Shown piece after piece: positions 42,792 to 52,210 of a stretch of DNA of 64,000 nucleotides (positions within the stretch are counted from its first letter, which is position 1; every line of letters begins with the position of its first letter). The notes beneath the pieces are model-generated. The model was given only the letters and a program-made list of their open reading frames with translations, did not search any database and was not told the origin of the DNA. The position numbers and the translations under genes are program-made. Source of the stretch: Pseudomonas wenzhouensis (GTDB lineage Bacteria; Pseudomonadota; Gammaproteobacteria; Pseudomonadales; Pseudomonadaceae); NCBI RefSeq assembly GCF_021029445.1, contig NZ_CP072610.1, forward strand, positions 496,001 to 560,000. The letters run 5' to 3'.

Positions 42792-44098
42792 GGGACGTTT
42801 CCCCTTCAAACGATCTCGTTGGCGCAGACATGGCGGATACGCGTCGACGAAGCGTAGACCAACCATGGCGGGCCGCTGGCACCCTCGCGGGTGTTTGCTG
42901 AGTTTTTGCCTGGTGAGCGTTATGCGGCAGTGGCTTGCAGCCGCACTCAGACACGCTGCAACGACCGCACCATGCTGGGACTGCTGCCCGCTGCGTCGTC
43001 GAGTGATGATGAGTGAACCTTGCCTTGCCGTGCTGCAAACCGCTTTCCAAACCCTCTGGCAGTGTTTTGAACCCAGTCCCTTGGGGGTTCATGCTCCATC
43101 CTGGAACATGCGTACATCCGAAATTTCTTGTTGGGCTGGCGCCCGTCATGAGGGGCGGCCAGCGCTTGTCTGTTCTTCGGCCCGGGGCGGAGGGCCCCAG
43201 TCTGCCAGCTTCCCGTGAAGTGGCAGCGACGTGATCAGCTGATTCAACGATATCGCCTTGGAGTCTGCGCAATTGTCGGTTTGCGACTCTGACGTGTTGG
43301 GCGACGACATAGCACTGTCCGCTGCGTATGTGCCGTTTTCCACTCGAACTCGCCTGGGCGAAAAGTGAGTGGTTTGGCTGCACGCTATAAAAACCATAAC
43401 AGACTTTTTTACCCCCAGGTCAAGCCTGGAAGCCGCGCCGGGCGTGCTTTTCAGCGTTTTCATCAGGCTACAGCCGCCGTTTTACGGGGGCTGTAGCTGT
43501 GTTGAAAAAAATTGACAGCAAGCTGAGAGAAAAGGTTCTCGGGATGCCTGTCAAAGTGTTTGTCCGAGCCAAGCCCGCAGGGCTTTGAATGCATCTCAGA
43601 AAACTCTCATATATCTTTATTTTTGTTGTTTTTTTACGATTTTTACTGAAATTAATACACTTTTCAGGCTTTTTCGGTGCGTCTTTCCTGTCTATGGCCG
43701 GACGTGCGGGCGCTGCTGTGCGTGTGCTGCTGGCGTGCTGTTGGCGGCAGCGATTCATGCTGGTGCGATTGGCTGTGCAGAGTAACTGATTGGCGATTTT
43801 TTGGTGCGTGCGGCTATGCATGTGTCGTTACCCGTGACGCGTTACTGATCGATAACCTGCCTGATACGTGGACTGCTACCGAAATGCTCAGCGTCTGCTG
43901 GCCGGCTTATCTGCCTGGAGAGGCGAACCGCTGGAGAGCCCGTATCCCGAGCGCATGATTTTTATTGAACGCATGAACAATTTAGGCATGACCTTTGCGT
44001 TGTCATGGGTACACCGCTGGCTGGTGTCAGCGCCATGAAAAAACCAGGACCTGTGCGTTCGCGTGGGTCGCTACCGTGCTTTGCGTGAGGGATCCACT
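42792..44098. other. 1.3-kb intergenic region between divergent cbcV and gbdR, no credible gene
   Basis: All open frames here have unlikely composition (Trp/Cys/Arg-rich) and no recognisable family, so I call none. Contents seen: an imperfect dyad TGAACCC / GGGTTCA at 43068-43091, a 9-bp hairpin GCTACAGCC / GGCTGTAGC at 43467-43497, and a strikingly AT-rich patch at 43590-43675. Promoters of cbcVWX and gbdR must lie here. From memory, P. aeruginosa has sdaB at this position. Confidence 0.6.
43467..43497. terminator. Hairpin in the cbcV-gbdR gap
   Basis: GCTACAGCC pairs with GGCTGTAGC around a 13-base loop, followed by TGTGTTGAAAAAAA. It resembles a terminator for a transcript read from left to right, though no gene is seen upstream of it. 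Confidence 0.35.
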
Positions 44099-45193
44099 AT
44101 GTCGCAGTCCGCCCAGGGGCCTCAGCCTCAGAACCGTGTCACCCAGTCCGTTGGTTTTCTGTTGCTGGACAATTTCACCCTGATTTCCCTCGCCTCGGCG
44201 ATTGAGCCTCTGCGCATGGCCAACCAGCTTTCCGGCAAGGAGCTGTACCGTTGGCACACCCTCACTCACGATGGTTTGCCGGTCTGCGCCAGCGATGGTC
44301 TGCAGATCACTCCGGACGCTGCCATGCAAAAAGCGCCGACGCTGGATGCGGTGATCGTCTGTGGTGGCGTGGATATTCAGCACAGCGTCAAGCGTGAGCA
44401 TGTCAGCTGGTTGCAACTGCAGGCGCGCCAGGGTCGCCAGCTCGGTGCCGTGTGCACGGGTAGCTGGGCGTTGGCCAAGGCCGGTCTGCTCGATGGCTAC
44501 GATTGCAGCGTGCACTGGGAGTGCCTGGCCTCGATGCAGGAAGCCTTCCCGCGTGCGGCCATCACCACCCGCCTGTTTTCCATCGACCGCAACCGCAATA
44601 CCTCGTCCGGCGGCACTGCGCCGATGGACATGATGCTGCACCTGATCGGCCAACAGCATGGCCGCGAGCTGGCGGCCGGTATCTCGGAAATGTTCATCTA
44701 CGAGCGCATCCGCAACGAGCAGGATCACCAGCGTGTGCCGCTCAAGCACATGCTCGGCAGCAACCAGCCCAAGTTGCAGGAAATCGTCGCGCTGATGGAG
44801 GCGAATCTGGAGGAGCCGATCGACCTCGACGAACTGGCCTGCTTCGTCGACATCTCCCGTCGCCAACTCGAGCGCCTGTTCCAGAAGTACCTGCACTGCT
44901 CGCCGTCGCGCTACTACCTGAAGCTGCGCCTGATTCGTGCACGGCAACTACTCAAGCAGACCAGCATGTCGATCATCGAAGTGGCGTCGGTCTGCGGCTT
45001 CGTATCCACCCCGCATTTCTCCAAGTGCTATCGCGAGTATTTTGGCATTCCGCCGCGCGACGAGCGTGCCGGCCAGCAAGGCAACAACCTGGTGATGCTG
45101 CTGCCGATTCCCGAGCAGCAGGTCAACTCCAGCGCGGTACTGGCGCTCAACCGTGCGCAAGGTGAGTCGACCTTTGCCAGTGTGCGTATCTGA
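44099..45193 (+). CDS. gbdR: AraC-family activator GbdR
   Basis: The 364-residue protein has an N-terminal DJ-1/PfpI-type domain (about 15-190, VGFLLLDNFTLISLASAIEPL) and a C-terminal AraC double helix-turn-helix (CFVDISRRQLERLFQKYL; SIIEVASVCGFVSTPHFSKCY). This size and sequence match GbdR, which binds betaine or dimethylglycine and activates their catabolic genes and cbcXWV in P. aeruginosa. GAGGGA precedes the ATG at 44099. A strong terminator follows. Confidence 0.94.
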   Translation: MSQSAQGPQPQNRVTQSVGFLLLDNFTLISLASAIEPLRMANQLSGKELYRWHTLTHDGLPVCASDGLQITPDAAMQKAPTLDAVIVCGGVDIQHSVKREHVSWLQLQARQGRQLGAVCTGSWALAKAGLLDGYDCSVHWECLASMQEAFPRAAITTRLFSIDRNRNTSSGGTAPMDMMLHLIGQQHGRELAAGISEMFIYERIRNEQDHQRVPLKHMLGSNQPKLQEIVALMEANLEEPIDLDELACFVDISRRQLERLFQKYLHCSPSRYYLKLRLIRARQLLKQTSMSIIEVASVCGFVSTPHFSKCYREYFGIPPRDERAGQQGNNLVMLLPIPEQQVNSSAVLALNRAQGESTFASVRI

Positions 45194-45207
45194 ATCGAGC
45201 GGCAATG

Positions 45208-45234
45208 AAACGGGGCGCCATTGGCGCCCCGTTT
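45208..45234 (+). terminator. Intrinsic terminator of gbdR
   Basis: AAACGGGGCGCC and GGCGCCCCGTTT form a perfect stem, followed by TTCGTTTTC, 14 bases after the gbdR stop. Confidence 0.9.
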
Positions 45235-45257
45235 TCGTTTTCAGTGGTAATTGTTTC

Positions 45258-45353
45258 GGTGGGCTAAAGCCCACCCTACGTATGAAACGGATCGCCGTCC
45301 GGCCTACCTACGCGGTGCGCTGTAGTCGATGTAGGGTGGGCTTTAGCCCACCA
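45258..45353. repeat. Two inverted copies of the GTAGGGTGGG palindrome downstream of gbdR
   Basis: Copies at 45258-45280 and 45331-45353 face each other about 50 bases apart, each GGTGGGCT / AGCCCACC with a GTAGGG end. They form a BIME-like pair; the same core lies at 37714. Confidence 0.8.
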
Positions 45354-45424
45354 ACCTCTGCCTTGTAGGCCTTTGGTCGGCCGAGGCGGATCGCTCCCGG
45401 CGCACTCGGCAAGTCTTAAGCAGA

Positions 45425-45676
45425 TCAAGCCGGCTTCGGCACTAGCGCCGGCAGCAGGTGGCGGCTGATGGCCTCACGCACGTTCGGCAGCAGGGTGGCA
45501 CTGCCGCCAAGCAACTCTTCCACCAGTCGGCGCAGGGCCACGGCGCGTTCGGCGCTGAGGCCGCTGACGGCCAGTTCGCAGGCCTGCTCGGGCGTGACGC
45601 CGGGCGGAATGCTCAGGCCTAGCGCGATCAGGCGTTCACGGAAGTCTTCCTGGTCGATCAGATCGGCATGCATCAT
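45425..45676 (-). CDS. Small conserved protein of the dgc-etf cluster, function unknown
   Basis: The 83-residue soluble protein is predicted helical and has no signal, membrane segment or metal motif. AAGGAG lies 8 bases before the ATG at 45676. It follows etfB on the minus strand with a 55-base gap and is likely the last gene of the dimethylglycine/ETF operon, which is the only hint to its role. Confidence 0.7.
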   Translation of the reverse strand: MMHADLIDQEDFRERLIALGLSIPPGVTPEQACELAVSGLSAERAVALRRLVEELLGGSATLLPNVREAISRHLLPALVPKPA

Positions 45677-45731
45677 GGTCGTGGCTCCTTGTGGCGAGGC
45701 AGGCGCTGCGCAGTTGGTCTTCAGCCCTCGG

Positions 45732-46505
45732 TCAGCGCAGAACCCCTTCTTCGATCAATAGTTTGAAGATAGCCTCTGCACCTTCCTGTGGCGAGACGTC
45801 CTTGAGGATCTGGCCGCCGCCACCACTGGCTTTGGCCGTCGCCGCCTTCATCCGTTCCGCGCCGGTCTTGGCCTTGATCACCTTCAGGCGCTTGGGCCTT
45901 GGCTTGGCCGGCTGCAGGCTGGCCTCGGCCAGCAGGGCGTCATCCACCACGGTGACTTCGTGGGCTTCGATCTGCCCGCGTCGCGCCGGGCCGAAGGCGC
46001 TTTGGCGAGCGACCGGGGCGGCGTTGTCGACGCTGGCGACGCATGGCAGGCGCACCTTGAGGCGGCGCCGTTGGCCGCGCGGCAGGGCTTGTAGCACCTG
46101 GGCGACGCCGTTTTCGACCTTCTCCACTTCCGCCAGGCCGACCACCATCGGCCAGCCTAGGCGCTCGGCCAGCAGGAACGGCAGCATGCCGGAGCCTTCG
46201 CCGGTTTCCGCCTGGCTGCCGGTGAGCACCAGCTGCGTGCGGCTGCCTTGCAGGTAATCGACCAGCAGCGGCAGGGCGTCGGCGCCTTCCGGTTGTTCCA
46301 GCACATCAAGCTGCTCCAGACCCATGCCCAGATAACCTCGCAGGGCTTCGGCCTGCGGGTCGCCGGCGTGCAGCAGTTGCAGATTCTGACCGCCCAGGCG
46401 CAGGCCAAGCTCCACCGCGCGGGCGTCCTGCTCGGCGCGGCGTGGGCGGCCCGAGGTCGGGTGGGCGCCGACCGAGACCAGAGCGACGATATTCAGATCA
46501 GTCAT
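45732..46505 (-). CDS. etfB: Electron transfer flavoprotein, beta subunit
   Basis: The 257-residue protein has the ETF-beta Rossmann-like fold: NIVALVSVGAHPTSGRPRRA start, GSQAETGEGSGMLPFLLAERLGW, and a Lys/Arg-rich region then KASGGGGQILKDVSP near the C-terminus. With etfA beside it and dgcAB upstream, it probably carries electrons from dimethylglycine (and sarcosine or betaine) demethylation rather than from fatty acids. The start is ATG 46505; the longer frame lies in a repeat. Confidence 0.88.
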   Translation of the reverse strand: MTDLNIVALVSVGAHPTSGRPRRAEQDARAVELGLRLGGQNLQLLHAGDPQAEALRGYLGMGLEQLDVLEQPEGADALPLLVDYLQGSRTQLVLTGSQAETGEGSGMLPFLLAERLGWPMVVGLAEVEKVENGVAQVLQALPRGQRRRLKVRLPCVASVDNAAPVARQSAFGPARRGQIEAHEVTVVDDALLAEASLQPAKPRPKRLKVIKAKTGAERMKAATAKASGGGGQILKDVSPQEGAEAIFKLLIEEGVLR

Positions 46506-46514
46506 GGTGTCCCC

Positions 46515-46572
46515 GTAGCCCGGATGCAATCCGGGAAAGCTGATGGTGACCCCGGATCGCATCCGGGTTACG
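46515..46572. repeat. GTAGCCCGGATGC-type palindrome between etfA and etfB
   Basis: GTAGCCCGGATGCAATCCGGG and CCCGGATCGCATCCGGGTTAC, read in pieces, form a typical Pseudomonas stem pair. Its left end supplies the TAA stop codon of etfA. Confidence 0.7.
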
Positions 46573-47797
46573 CAGCATCACGTTTTCCTGCCTGGCGCCA
46601 GGCAGCAACGTGTTCGATCAGTGCGGCAAGGATCGCCGCCGAGTCGCCGATCACCGAAAGGTCGGCGCGTTTGATCATGTCGCAGCCGGGGTCCATGTTC
46701 ACCGCCACCACCTTGTCGCAGGCGCCGATGCCCTGCAGATGCTGGATGGCGCCAGAAATACCGACGGCCAGGTAGACGCGGGCGGTGACCCAGGTACCGG
46801 TGGCGCCTACCTGGCGGTTGCGCGGCATGAAGCCGTCGTCGACCGCGACGCGTGAGGCGCCTTCGGTGGCGCCGAGGGCAACGGCGGCCTGGTGGAACAG
46901 CTTCCAGTTCTTCACGCCGTTGCCGCCGGAGAGGATGAACTCGGCTTCGGCCATGGGAATCTGTGCAGGGTCGACGGCCACCGGGCCGAGATCTTCGACG
47001 CGTGGCAGGCTGTGGGCGATTTTTTCGGCCAGCTCCAGGGTGCGGGCTTCATGACGAGTGTCGCTGACCGGCTCGGCGCATTCGGCGGCAGCCAGGATCA
47101 ACCGTGGCAGCGCGCGCTGGATATCCTGCTGGCCACTGCCGGCACGGCCGATGGCCTGCTCGCCGGCGACCTGCCAGACGCGCGTCGCCGGGCGCTCACC
47201 GAGCTTGGCGGCAAGGCGTCGGCCCAGCTCGCCGCCACCGGTGCGGCTGTCGGGTAGCAGCCAGTGACGCGGTGCCAGTTGGCTCTCCACGGCGCTCAGC
47301 GCCAGTACGCGGGCTTCTGGGGCGTAGCCGTCGAAGGCATCGCCGACGATACGCAGCAGACGGTCGACGCCGGCCGTGTCGAAAGCGCTTTCCTTGTCTT
47401 CACCGAAGATCACGGCAACTACGGCACCGCTATCGCCGGCCAGCTTGCGCGCCAGTCCGAGCAGATCCTTGTCATGGCTGGACAGACGGCCACCGACCAT
47501 GTCTGGCACCACGCAGATGTGGAAGGCCGGTTGCTCGACCACGTGCAGCGGCAGTTGCACCTCGACACTGGCACTGCTGCGTTTGCCGCTGGTGCCCTGC
47601 TGGGCGCCGCTGCGGTCGATACGCTTGAGCCCGGCGGGGCCGATGAAACCGGCGGCGATGGCGTGCGGGTTCTTGCGGATGATGCCGTTGGGGCCCATCC
47701 AACTGGTTTCGGCCTTCTGCATCGACGCATGCAACGGGTGCAGGCGGTTGCGGGCGATCCACTCGGCGCGAGGGTCGCGGCGGATGATGTCGCTCAT
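46568..47797 (-). CDS. etfA: Electron transfer flavoprotein, alpha subunit
   Basis: The 409-residue protein has an N-terminal extension and the ETF-alpha FAD-binding domain. This runs SGGNGVKNWKLFHQAA, GASRVAVDDGFMPRNRQVGATG, then YLAVGISGAIQHLQG. It pairs with EtfB to accept electrons from a dehydrogenase and pass them to the quinone pool. AGGAGAACGCAGC precedes the ATG. The N-terminal segment is longer than in typical EtfA (about 310 aa), as seen in the betaine-cluster type. The stop lies within a repeat. Confidence 0.9.
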   Translation of the reverse strand: MSDIIRRDPRAEWIARNRLHPLHASMQKAETSWMGPNGIIRKNPHAIAAGFIGPAGLKRIDRSGAQQGTSGKRSSASVEVQLPLHVVEQPAFHICVVPDMVGGRLSSHDKDLLGLARKLAGDSGAVVAVIFGEDKESAFDTAGVDRLLRIVGDAFDGYAPEARVLALSAVESQLAPRHWLLPDSRTGGGELGRRLAAKLGERPATRVWQVAGEQAIGRAGSGQQDIQRALPRLILAAAECAEPVSDTRHEARTLELAEKIAHSLPRVEDLGPVAVDPAQIPMAEAEFILSGGNGVKNWKLFHQAAVALGATEGASRVAVDDGFMPRNRQVGATGTWVTARVYLAVGISGAIQHLQGIGACDKVVAVNMDPGCDMIKRADLSVIGDSAAILAALIEHVAAWRQAGKRDAA

Positions 47798-47830
47798 GCT
47801 GCGTTCTCCTGGTCAGGCACGGACGGTTCC

Positions 47831-47938
47831 CTCGCCCCCTTGGGGGAGAGGGTTAGGGAGAGGGGGAAGCAGGCGACGTTGTGGTGGCCGGACATGCCAT
47901 CTCCCCCGGCCCCTCTCCCGCAAGCGGGAGAGGGGAGG
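47831..47938. repeat. CCTCTCCCGC / GCGGGAGAGG palindromes between dgcB and etfA
   Basis: A pair of stems, CCCCCTTGGGGGAGAGGG and CCCCTCTCCCGC / GCGGGAGAGGGG, occupies this gap. They are of the same kind as the inner part of the nested repeat at 38449-38653. Confidence 0.75.
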
Positions 47939-47957
47939 CAAGCGGTTAGCGGCTTCA

Positions 47958-49919
47958 TCACTGCACCTCCGCCAGTTCGCGCTTGGTGGCAGGGTGCTTG
48001 GCCGGTACTTCGGTGGCTTCGATCAGCACTTCTGCAACCAGCTCGGCGATGTCCTTGATCTCCGGACGCGGTGCGACCACGCCTTCGAGCATCGCCGTGC
48101 ACTGCGGGCAGCCCACGGCCACCACTTCGGCGCCGGTTTCCTTGATGTCGACCATGCGCATGTCGGGAATCCGCTGCTTGCCGGGGATGTCGGTGATCGG
48201 TGCGCCGCCGCCGCCGCCGCAGCAGCGCGAACGGAAGCCGGAACGCTCCATCTCCTTGACCTCGATGCCGATGGCATTGAGCACGGCGCGTGGCGCCTCG
48301 TACTCGCCGTTGTAGCGGCCGAGGTAGCACGGATCGTGGTAGGTGACGCTGGCGGCCTTGCTCTGGCCGAGATTCAGCGAGCCCTTGCGCACCAGCTCGT
48401 CGATAAAGGTGCTGTGGTGCAGCACCTGGTAGTCGCCGCCAAGTGCGCCGTATTCGTTCTTCAGTACGTGGAAGCTGTGCGGGTCGCAGCTGACGATGCG
48501 CTTGAAGCGATACTTGGCCAGGGTGGCGATGTTGCGCTTGGCCAGGTGCTGGAAGGTCGCTTCGTCGCCGAGACGGCGCGCCACGTCGCCGCTGTCGCGC
48601 TCTTCCAGGCCCAGAACGGCGAAGTCGACGTCGGCAGCCTTGAGGATCTTCACAAAGGCTCTCAGCGTTCTCTGATTGCGCATATCGAAGGCGCCGTCGC
48701 CGACCCAGAACAACACGTCGGTTTCCTGCTTGTCGGCCAGCAGCGGCAGGTTCAGGTCGGCGGCCCAGTTCAGCCGGCCACCCGGATTGAAGCCGCCCGG
48801 GTTGTCGGTGGCGATCAGGTTGTCCAGCACCTCGGCGCCCTTGTTGGGAGTCGCCCCCTTCTCAAGCGTGAGATGACGGCGCATATCGACGATGGCATCG
48901 ACGTGCTCGATCATCATCGGGCATTCCTCGACGCAGGCGCGGCAGGTGGTGCACGACCATAGGGTGTCGGCATCCACCAGCGCCTTGCCTTGCAGCGAGA
49001 CGATGGGCTGATGCGGACCGCCGCTGTGTTCGCCTAGCGGTTTGCCGGGGTAGGGGCTGCCGGCAAAGTTGGCGTCATTGCCACCGGCCAGGCCGATGAC
49101 CATGTCCTGGATCAGTTTTTTCGGGTTCAGCGGCTGGCCGGCGGCGAACGCCGGGCACATGGCCTCGCATTTGCCGCACTGCACGCAGGCGTCGAAGCCG
49201 AGCAACTGGTTCCAGGTGAAGTCGGTGGGTTTTTCCACGCCCAGCGGGGCTTTCGGGTCGTCCAAATCGAGGGCTTTCAAGCCCGTAGAGCGGCCACCGC
49301 CGAAGCGTTCGCTGCGACGGTGCCAGGCCAGATGCAGGGCGCCGGCGAAGGCGTGCTTCATTAGGCCGCCCCAGGTCATGCCCAGGAACAACTCGGACAC
49401 GCCCCAGGCCACGCCAACGGCGAGGATGGCCGCGAGCACCCAGCCACCGAAACCGACCGGCAGAATCCCGGCCACCGGCAGCGTGGCGATGAAGAAGCTC
49501 GCCGCGAACATCAGCAGGCTTTTCGGCAGGCGCATCCATGGGCCTTTCGACAGGCGCGATGGCGGGTCGAGACGACGCTTGGCGACGAACAGAGCGCCGA
49601 CGAACATCAGCACCGTGGCGGCCAGCAGGGCGAAGCCGAGGATACGGTTATGCAGGCCGAAACCGTGCACGACGATGGCCAGCACTGCCGCCAGCACGAA
49701 GCCACCGGCGGTGGCCACGTGGGTCTTGGACATGTACTTGTCGCGCTCGACTACATGGTGCAGGTCGACCAGATAGCGACGCGGCATCTTCAGCAGGCCG
49801 CCGATCCAGTCGACTTTCGACGGTCTGCCGCGCCGCCATATGAAAAAGCGCTTGGCCGCCCCGATGACCGCGAGGGCCAGGGCGGCGAAGATCAGGATGG
49901 GGAGAATGGTTTGCAGCAT
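47958..49919 (-). CDS. dgcB: Dimethylglycine demethylation protein DgcB (iron-sulfur, heterodisulfide-reductase-like)
   Basis: The 653-residue membrane protein starts with several hydrophobic segments (about 1-200). Two 4Fe-4S motifs, CVQCGKCEAMCP and CTTCRACVEECP, follow, then two CCG domains (DPCYLGRYNGEYEAPR and RSRCCGGGGG). It links the flavin subunit to ETF or quinone. ATG 49919 follows GAGGGTAAGCAA; the frame extends upstream into a repeat. It is downstream of dgcA and upstream of etfA. Confidence 0.92.
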   Translation of the reverse strand: MLQTILPILIFAALALAVIGAAKRFFIWRRGRPSKVDWIGGLLKMPRRYLVDLHHVVERDKYMSKTHVATAGGFVLAAVLAIVVHGFGLHNRILGFALLAATVLMFVGALFVAKRRLDPPSRLSKGPWMRLPKSLLMFAASFFIATLPVAGILPVGFGGWVLAAILAVGVAWGVSELFLGMTWGGLMKHAFAGALHLAWHRRSERFGGGRSTGLKALDLDDPKAPLGVEKPTDFTWNQLLGFDACVQCGKCEAMCPAFAAGQPLNPKKLIQDMVIGLAGGNDANFAGSPYPGKPLGEHSGGPHQPIVSLQGKALVDADTLWSCTTCRACVEECPMMIEHVDAIVDMRRHLTLEKGATPNKGAEVLDNLIATDNPGGFNPGGRLNWAADLNLPLLADKQETDVLFWVGDGAFDMRNQRTLRAFVKILKAADVDFAVLGLEERDSGDVARRLGDEATFQHLAKRNIATLAKYRFKRIVSCDPHSFHVLKNEYGALGGDYQVLHHSTFIDELVRKGSLNLGQSKAASVTYHDPCYLGRYNGEYEAPRAVLNAIGIEVKEMERSGFRSRCCGGGGGAPITDIPGKQRIPDMRMVDIKETGAEVVAVGCPQCTAMLEGVVAPRPEIKDIAELVAEVLIEATEVPAKHPATKRELAEVQ

Positions 49920-49939
49920 TTGCTTACCCTCACAGGGTT

Positions 49940-50066
49940 GATCGTTCCCACGTCGAGGCGTCGAACCGTCCGCGTGGTAACGCATCGCCGGACGCTCTGC
50001 TTCCAGCGCTTGTGACGCAGAGCGTCACGGCGCCAGGTCTCCCACGCAGAGCGTGGGAGCCATCAT
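49940..50066. repeat. GATCGTTCCCACG-type repeat between dgcA and dgcB
   Basis: The element includes ATCGTTCCCACG, GCGTGGTAACGC, CTTGTGACGCAGAGCGTCAC and CCCACGC...GCGTGGGA. It matches the element at 52770-52877 nearly segment for segment. Confidence 0.8.
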
Positions 50067-50076
50067 CCAATTGGGA

Positions 50077-52137
50077 TCAGAAGTCCTTGCACAGGCGTAA
50101 GGCGTCGTAGATCGCCGCGTGAGTGTTGCGCTGGGCCACGCAGTCGCCGATGCGAAACAGCAGGTAGCCATCGCCCGACTCGCTCAGGCACGGCTGCGGC
50201 TTGATCGCGAACAGCGCTTCCACGTCGATCTGGCCCTTGTTGCGTGAGCCCTGCTTGAGTGCGTAGTACAGCGACTCGTCAGGACGCACGCCGTTCTCCA
50301 CCACCACCTGGTCGACTACGCGCTCTTCCTTGGCGCCGGTGTATTCGTTCTCCAGCACCGCCACCAGTTTGTCGCCCTCGCGGTAGACCTTCTCCAGCAT
50401 CATGTCGCCGGTCATGATCACTTCCTTGGGGTAGAGGCTTCGGTAGTAGGTCGGGAAACTGGTGCCGCCGATGGCCACGCCCGGCTTGATATCGTCGGTA
50501 ACGATCTCCACCTGCGCGCCCTTGTCGGCGAGGAAGTCGGCGACCGACATGCCGGTAAATTCACAGATGGTGTCGTACACCAGCACGTTCTTGCCCGGCG
50601 CCACCTTGCCCGAGAGCACGTCCCAGCTACTGACCACCAGGCCTTCGGCCGCGCCCCAGTGCTCGTTCTGTTCGAGGAAGGGATGGCCGCCGTTGGCCAG
50701 CACGATGATGTCCGGGCGCAGATCGTGAATGCTCGCTTCATCGGCGCCGGTGCCCAGGCGCAGATCGATGCCCAAACGTGCCAGCTCCAGTTGATACCAG
50801 CGGGTGATGCCGGCGATCTGGTCACGCTGCGGCGCTTTGGCGGCGATGGTGATCTGCCCGCCCAGTTGTTCCTGCTTCTCGAACAGGGTCACGTCATGGC
50901 CACGCTCGGCGGCGACGCGAGCGGCTTCCATACCAGCCGGGCCGCCGCCGACGATCACCACCTTGCGCTTGGCGCCGGTGGATTTCTCGATGATGTGCGG
51001 TACGCCCATGTATTCACGGCTGGTGGCGGCGTTCTGGATGCACAGCACGTCCAGGCCCTGGTACTGGCGGTCGATGCAGTAGTTGGCGCCGACGCATTGT
51101 TTGATCTGGTCGACCTGGCCCATCTTGATCTTGGCGATCAGGTGCGGGTCGGCGATGTGCGCGCGGGTCATGCCGACCATGTCGACGTAGCCGCCTTCGA
51201 GGATACGCGTGGCCTGGTTCGGGTCTTTGATGTTCTGTGCGTGCAGCACCGGCACCTTGACCACCTCCTTGATGCCGGCCGCCAGGTGCAGGAAGGGCTC
51301 CGGCGGGTAGCTCATGTTCGGAATCACGTTGGCCAGGGTGTTGTGGGTGTCGCACCCTGATCCAACGACGCCGATGAAATCGATCATGCCGGTGGCGTCG
51401 TAGTAGGCCGCGATCTGCTTCATGTCCTCATGGGACAGGCCGTCCGGGTGGAATTCGTCGCCGCAGATGCGCATGCCGACGCAGAAGTCGTCACCGACCT
51501 CGGCGCGCACGGCCTTGAGCACTTCTAGGCCGAACTTCATGCGGCCCTCGAAGGTGCCGCCCCATTCGTCAGTACGCTTGTTCACGCGCGGCGACCAGAA
51601 CTGGTCGATCATGTGCTGGTGCACGGCGGACAGCTCGACACCGTCCAGGCCGCCTTCCTTGGCACGACGCGCCGCTTGCGCGTAGTTGCCGATCACCCGC
51701 CAGATTTCCTCGACCTCGATGGTCTTGCAGGTGGCGCGGTGCACCGGTTCACGGATGCCGGACGGCGACATCAGGGTCGGCCAGTGGTAGCCGTCCCAAC
51801 GCGAGCGGCGGCCCATATGGGTAATCTGGATCATGATCTTGGCGCCATGCTTGTGCATGGCGTCGGCCAGGTTCTGGAAGTGCGGGATGATGCGGTCGGT
51901 GGACAGGTTGACCGAACTCCACCACTGCTGCGGGCTGTCGATGGCCACCACCGATGAGCCGCCACAGATCGCCAGGCCGATGCCGCCCTTGGCCTTCTCT
52001 TCGTAGTACTTCACGTAGCGCTCGGTGGTCATGCCGCCGTCGGTGGCGTAGACCTCGGCGTGCGCGGTGGAGAGCACGCGGTTGCGGATGGTCAGCTTGC
52101 CGATCTGGATCGGCTGGAACATTGCTTCGAAGGCCAT
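50077..52137 (-). CDS. dgcA: Dimethylglycine demethylase flavin subunit DgcA
   Basis: The 686-residue protein begins as an Old-Yellow-Enzyme-like FMN TIM barrel (about 1-350, FQPIQIGKLTIRNRVLST, RVNKRTDEWGGTFEGR). A CxxxxxC cluster region follows (CVGANYCIDRQYQG). It ends with a pyridine-nucleotide-disulfide domain (VVIVGGGPAGMEAARVAAERG). This is the trimethylamine-dehydrogenase-like layout of DgcA, which removes a methyl group from dimethylglycine to sarcosine. Its electrons go through DgcB and ETF. GAGGATGCC precedes the ATG. Confidence 0.93.
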   Translation of the reverse strand: MAFEAMFQPIQIGKLTIRNRVLSTAHAEVYATDGGMTTERYVKYYEEKAKGGIGLAICGGSSVVAIDSPQQWWSSVNLSTDRIIPHFQNLADAMHKHGAKIMIQITHMGRRSRWDGYHWPTLMSPSGIREPVHRATCKTIEVEEIWRVIGNYAQAARRAKEGGLDGVELSAVHQHMIDQFWSPRVNKRTDEWGGTFEGRMKFGLEVLKAVRAEVGDDFCVGMRICGDEFHPDGLSHEDMKQIAAYYDATGMIDFIGVVGSGCDTHNTLANVIPNMSYPPEPFLHLAAGIKEVVKVPVLHAQNIKDPNQATRILEGGYVDMVGMTRAHIADPHLIAKIKMGQVDQIKQCVGANYCIDRQYQGLDVLCIQNAATSREYMGVPHIIEKSTGAKRKVVIVGGGPAGMEAARVAAERGHDVTLFEKQEQLGGQITIAAKAPQRDQIAGITRWYQLELARLGIDLRLGTGADEASIHDLRPDIIVLANGGHPFLEQNEHWGAAEGLVVSSWDVLSGKVAPGKNVLVYDTICEFTGMSVADFLADKGAQVEIVTDDIKPGVAIGGTSFPTYYRSLYPKEVIMTGDMMLEKVYREGDKLVAVLENEYTGAKEERVVDQVVVENGVRPDESLYYALKQGSRNKGQIDVEALFAIKPQPCLSESGDGYLLFRIGDCVAQRNTHAAIYDALRLCKDF

Positions 52138-52210
52138 TACGGCATCCTCACGGTAAGCGCTCTAGCGTTGGGGGGGCGCTGGTCGCTCCCACGTATTTCT
52201 TGTGGGTGAC

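Noticed and set aside
42565..43218. 217-codon + strand frame overlapping cbcV
   Set aside because: Mostly antisense to cbcV, with an unlikely Arg/Ser/Cys-rich product.
43677..43958. Possible 93-residue gene before gbdR
   Set aside because: Trp/Cys-rich composition, no SD and no recognisable family; better left as non-coding.
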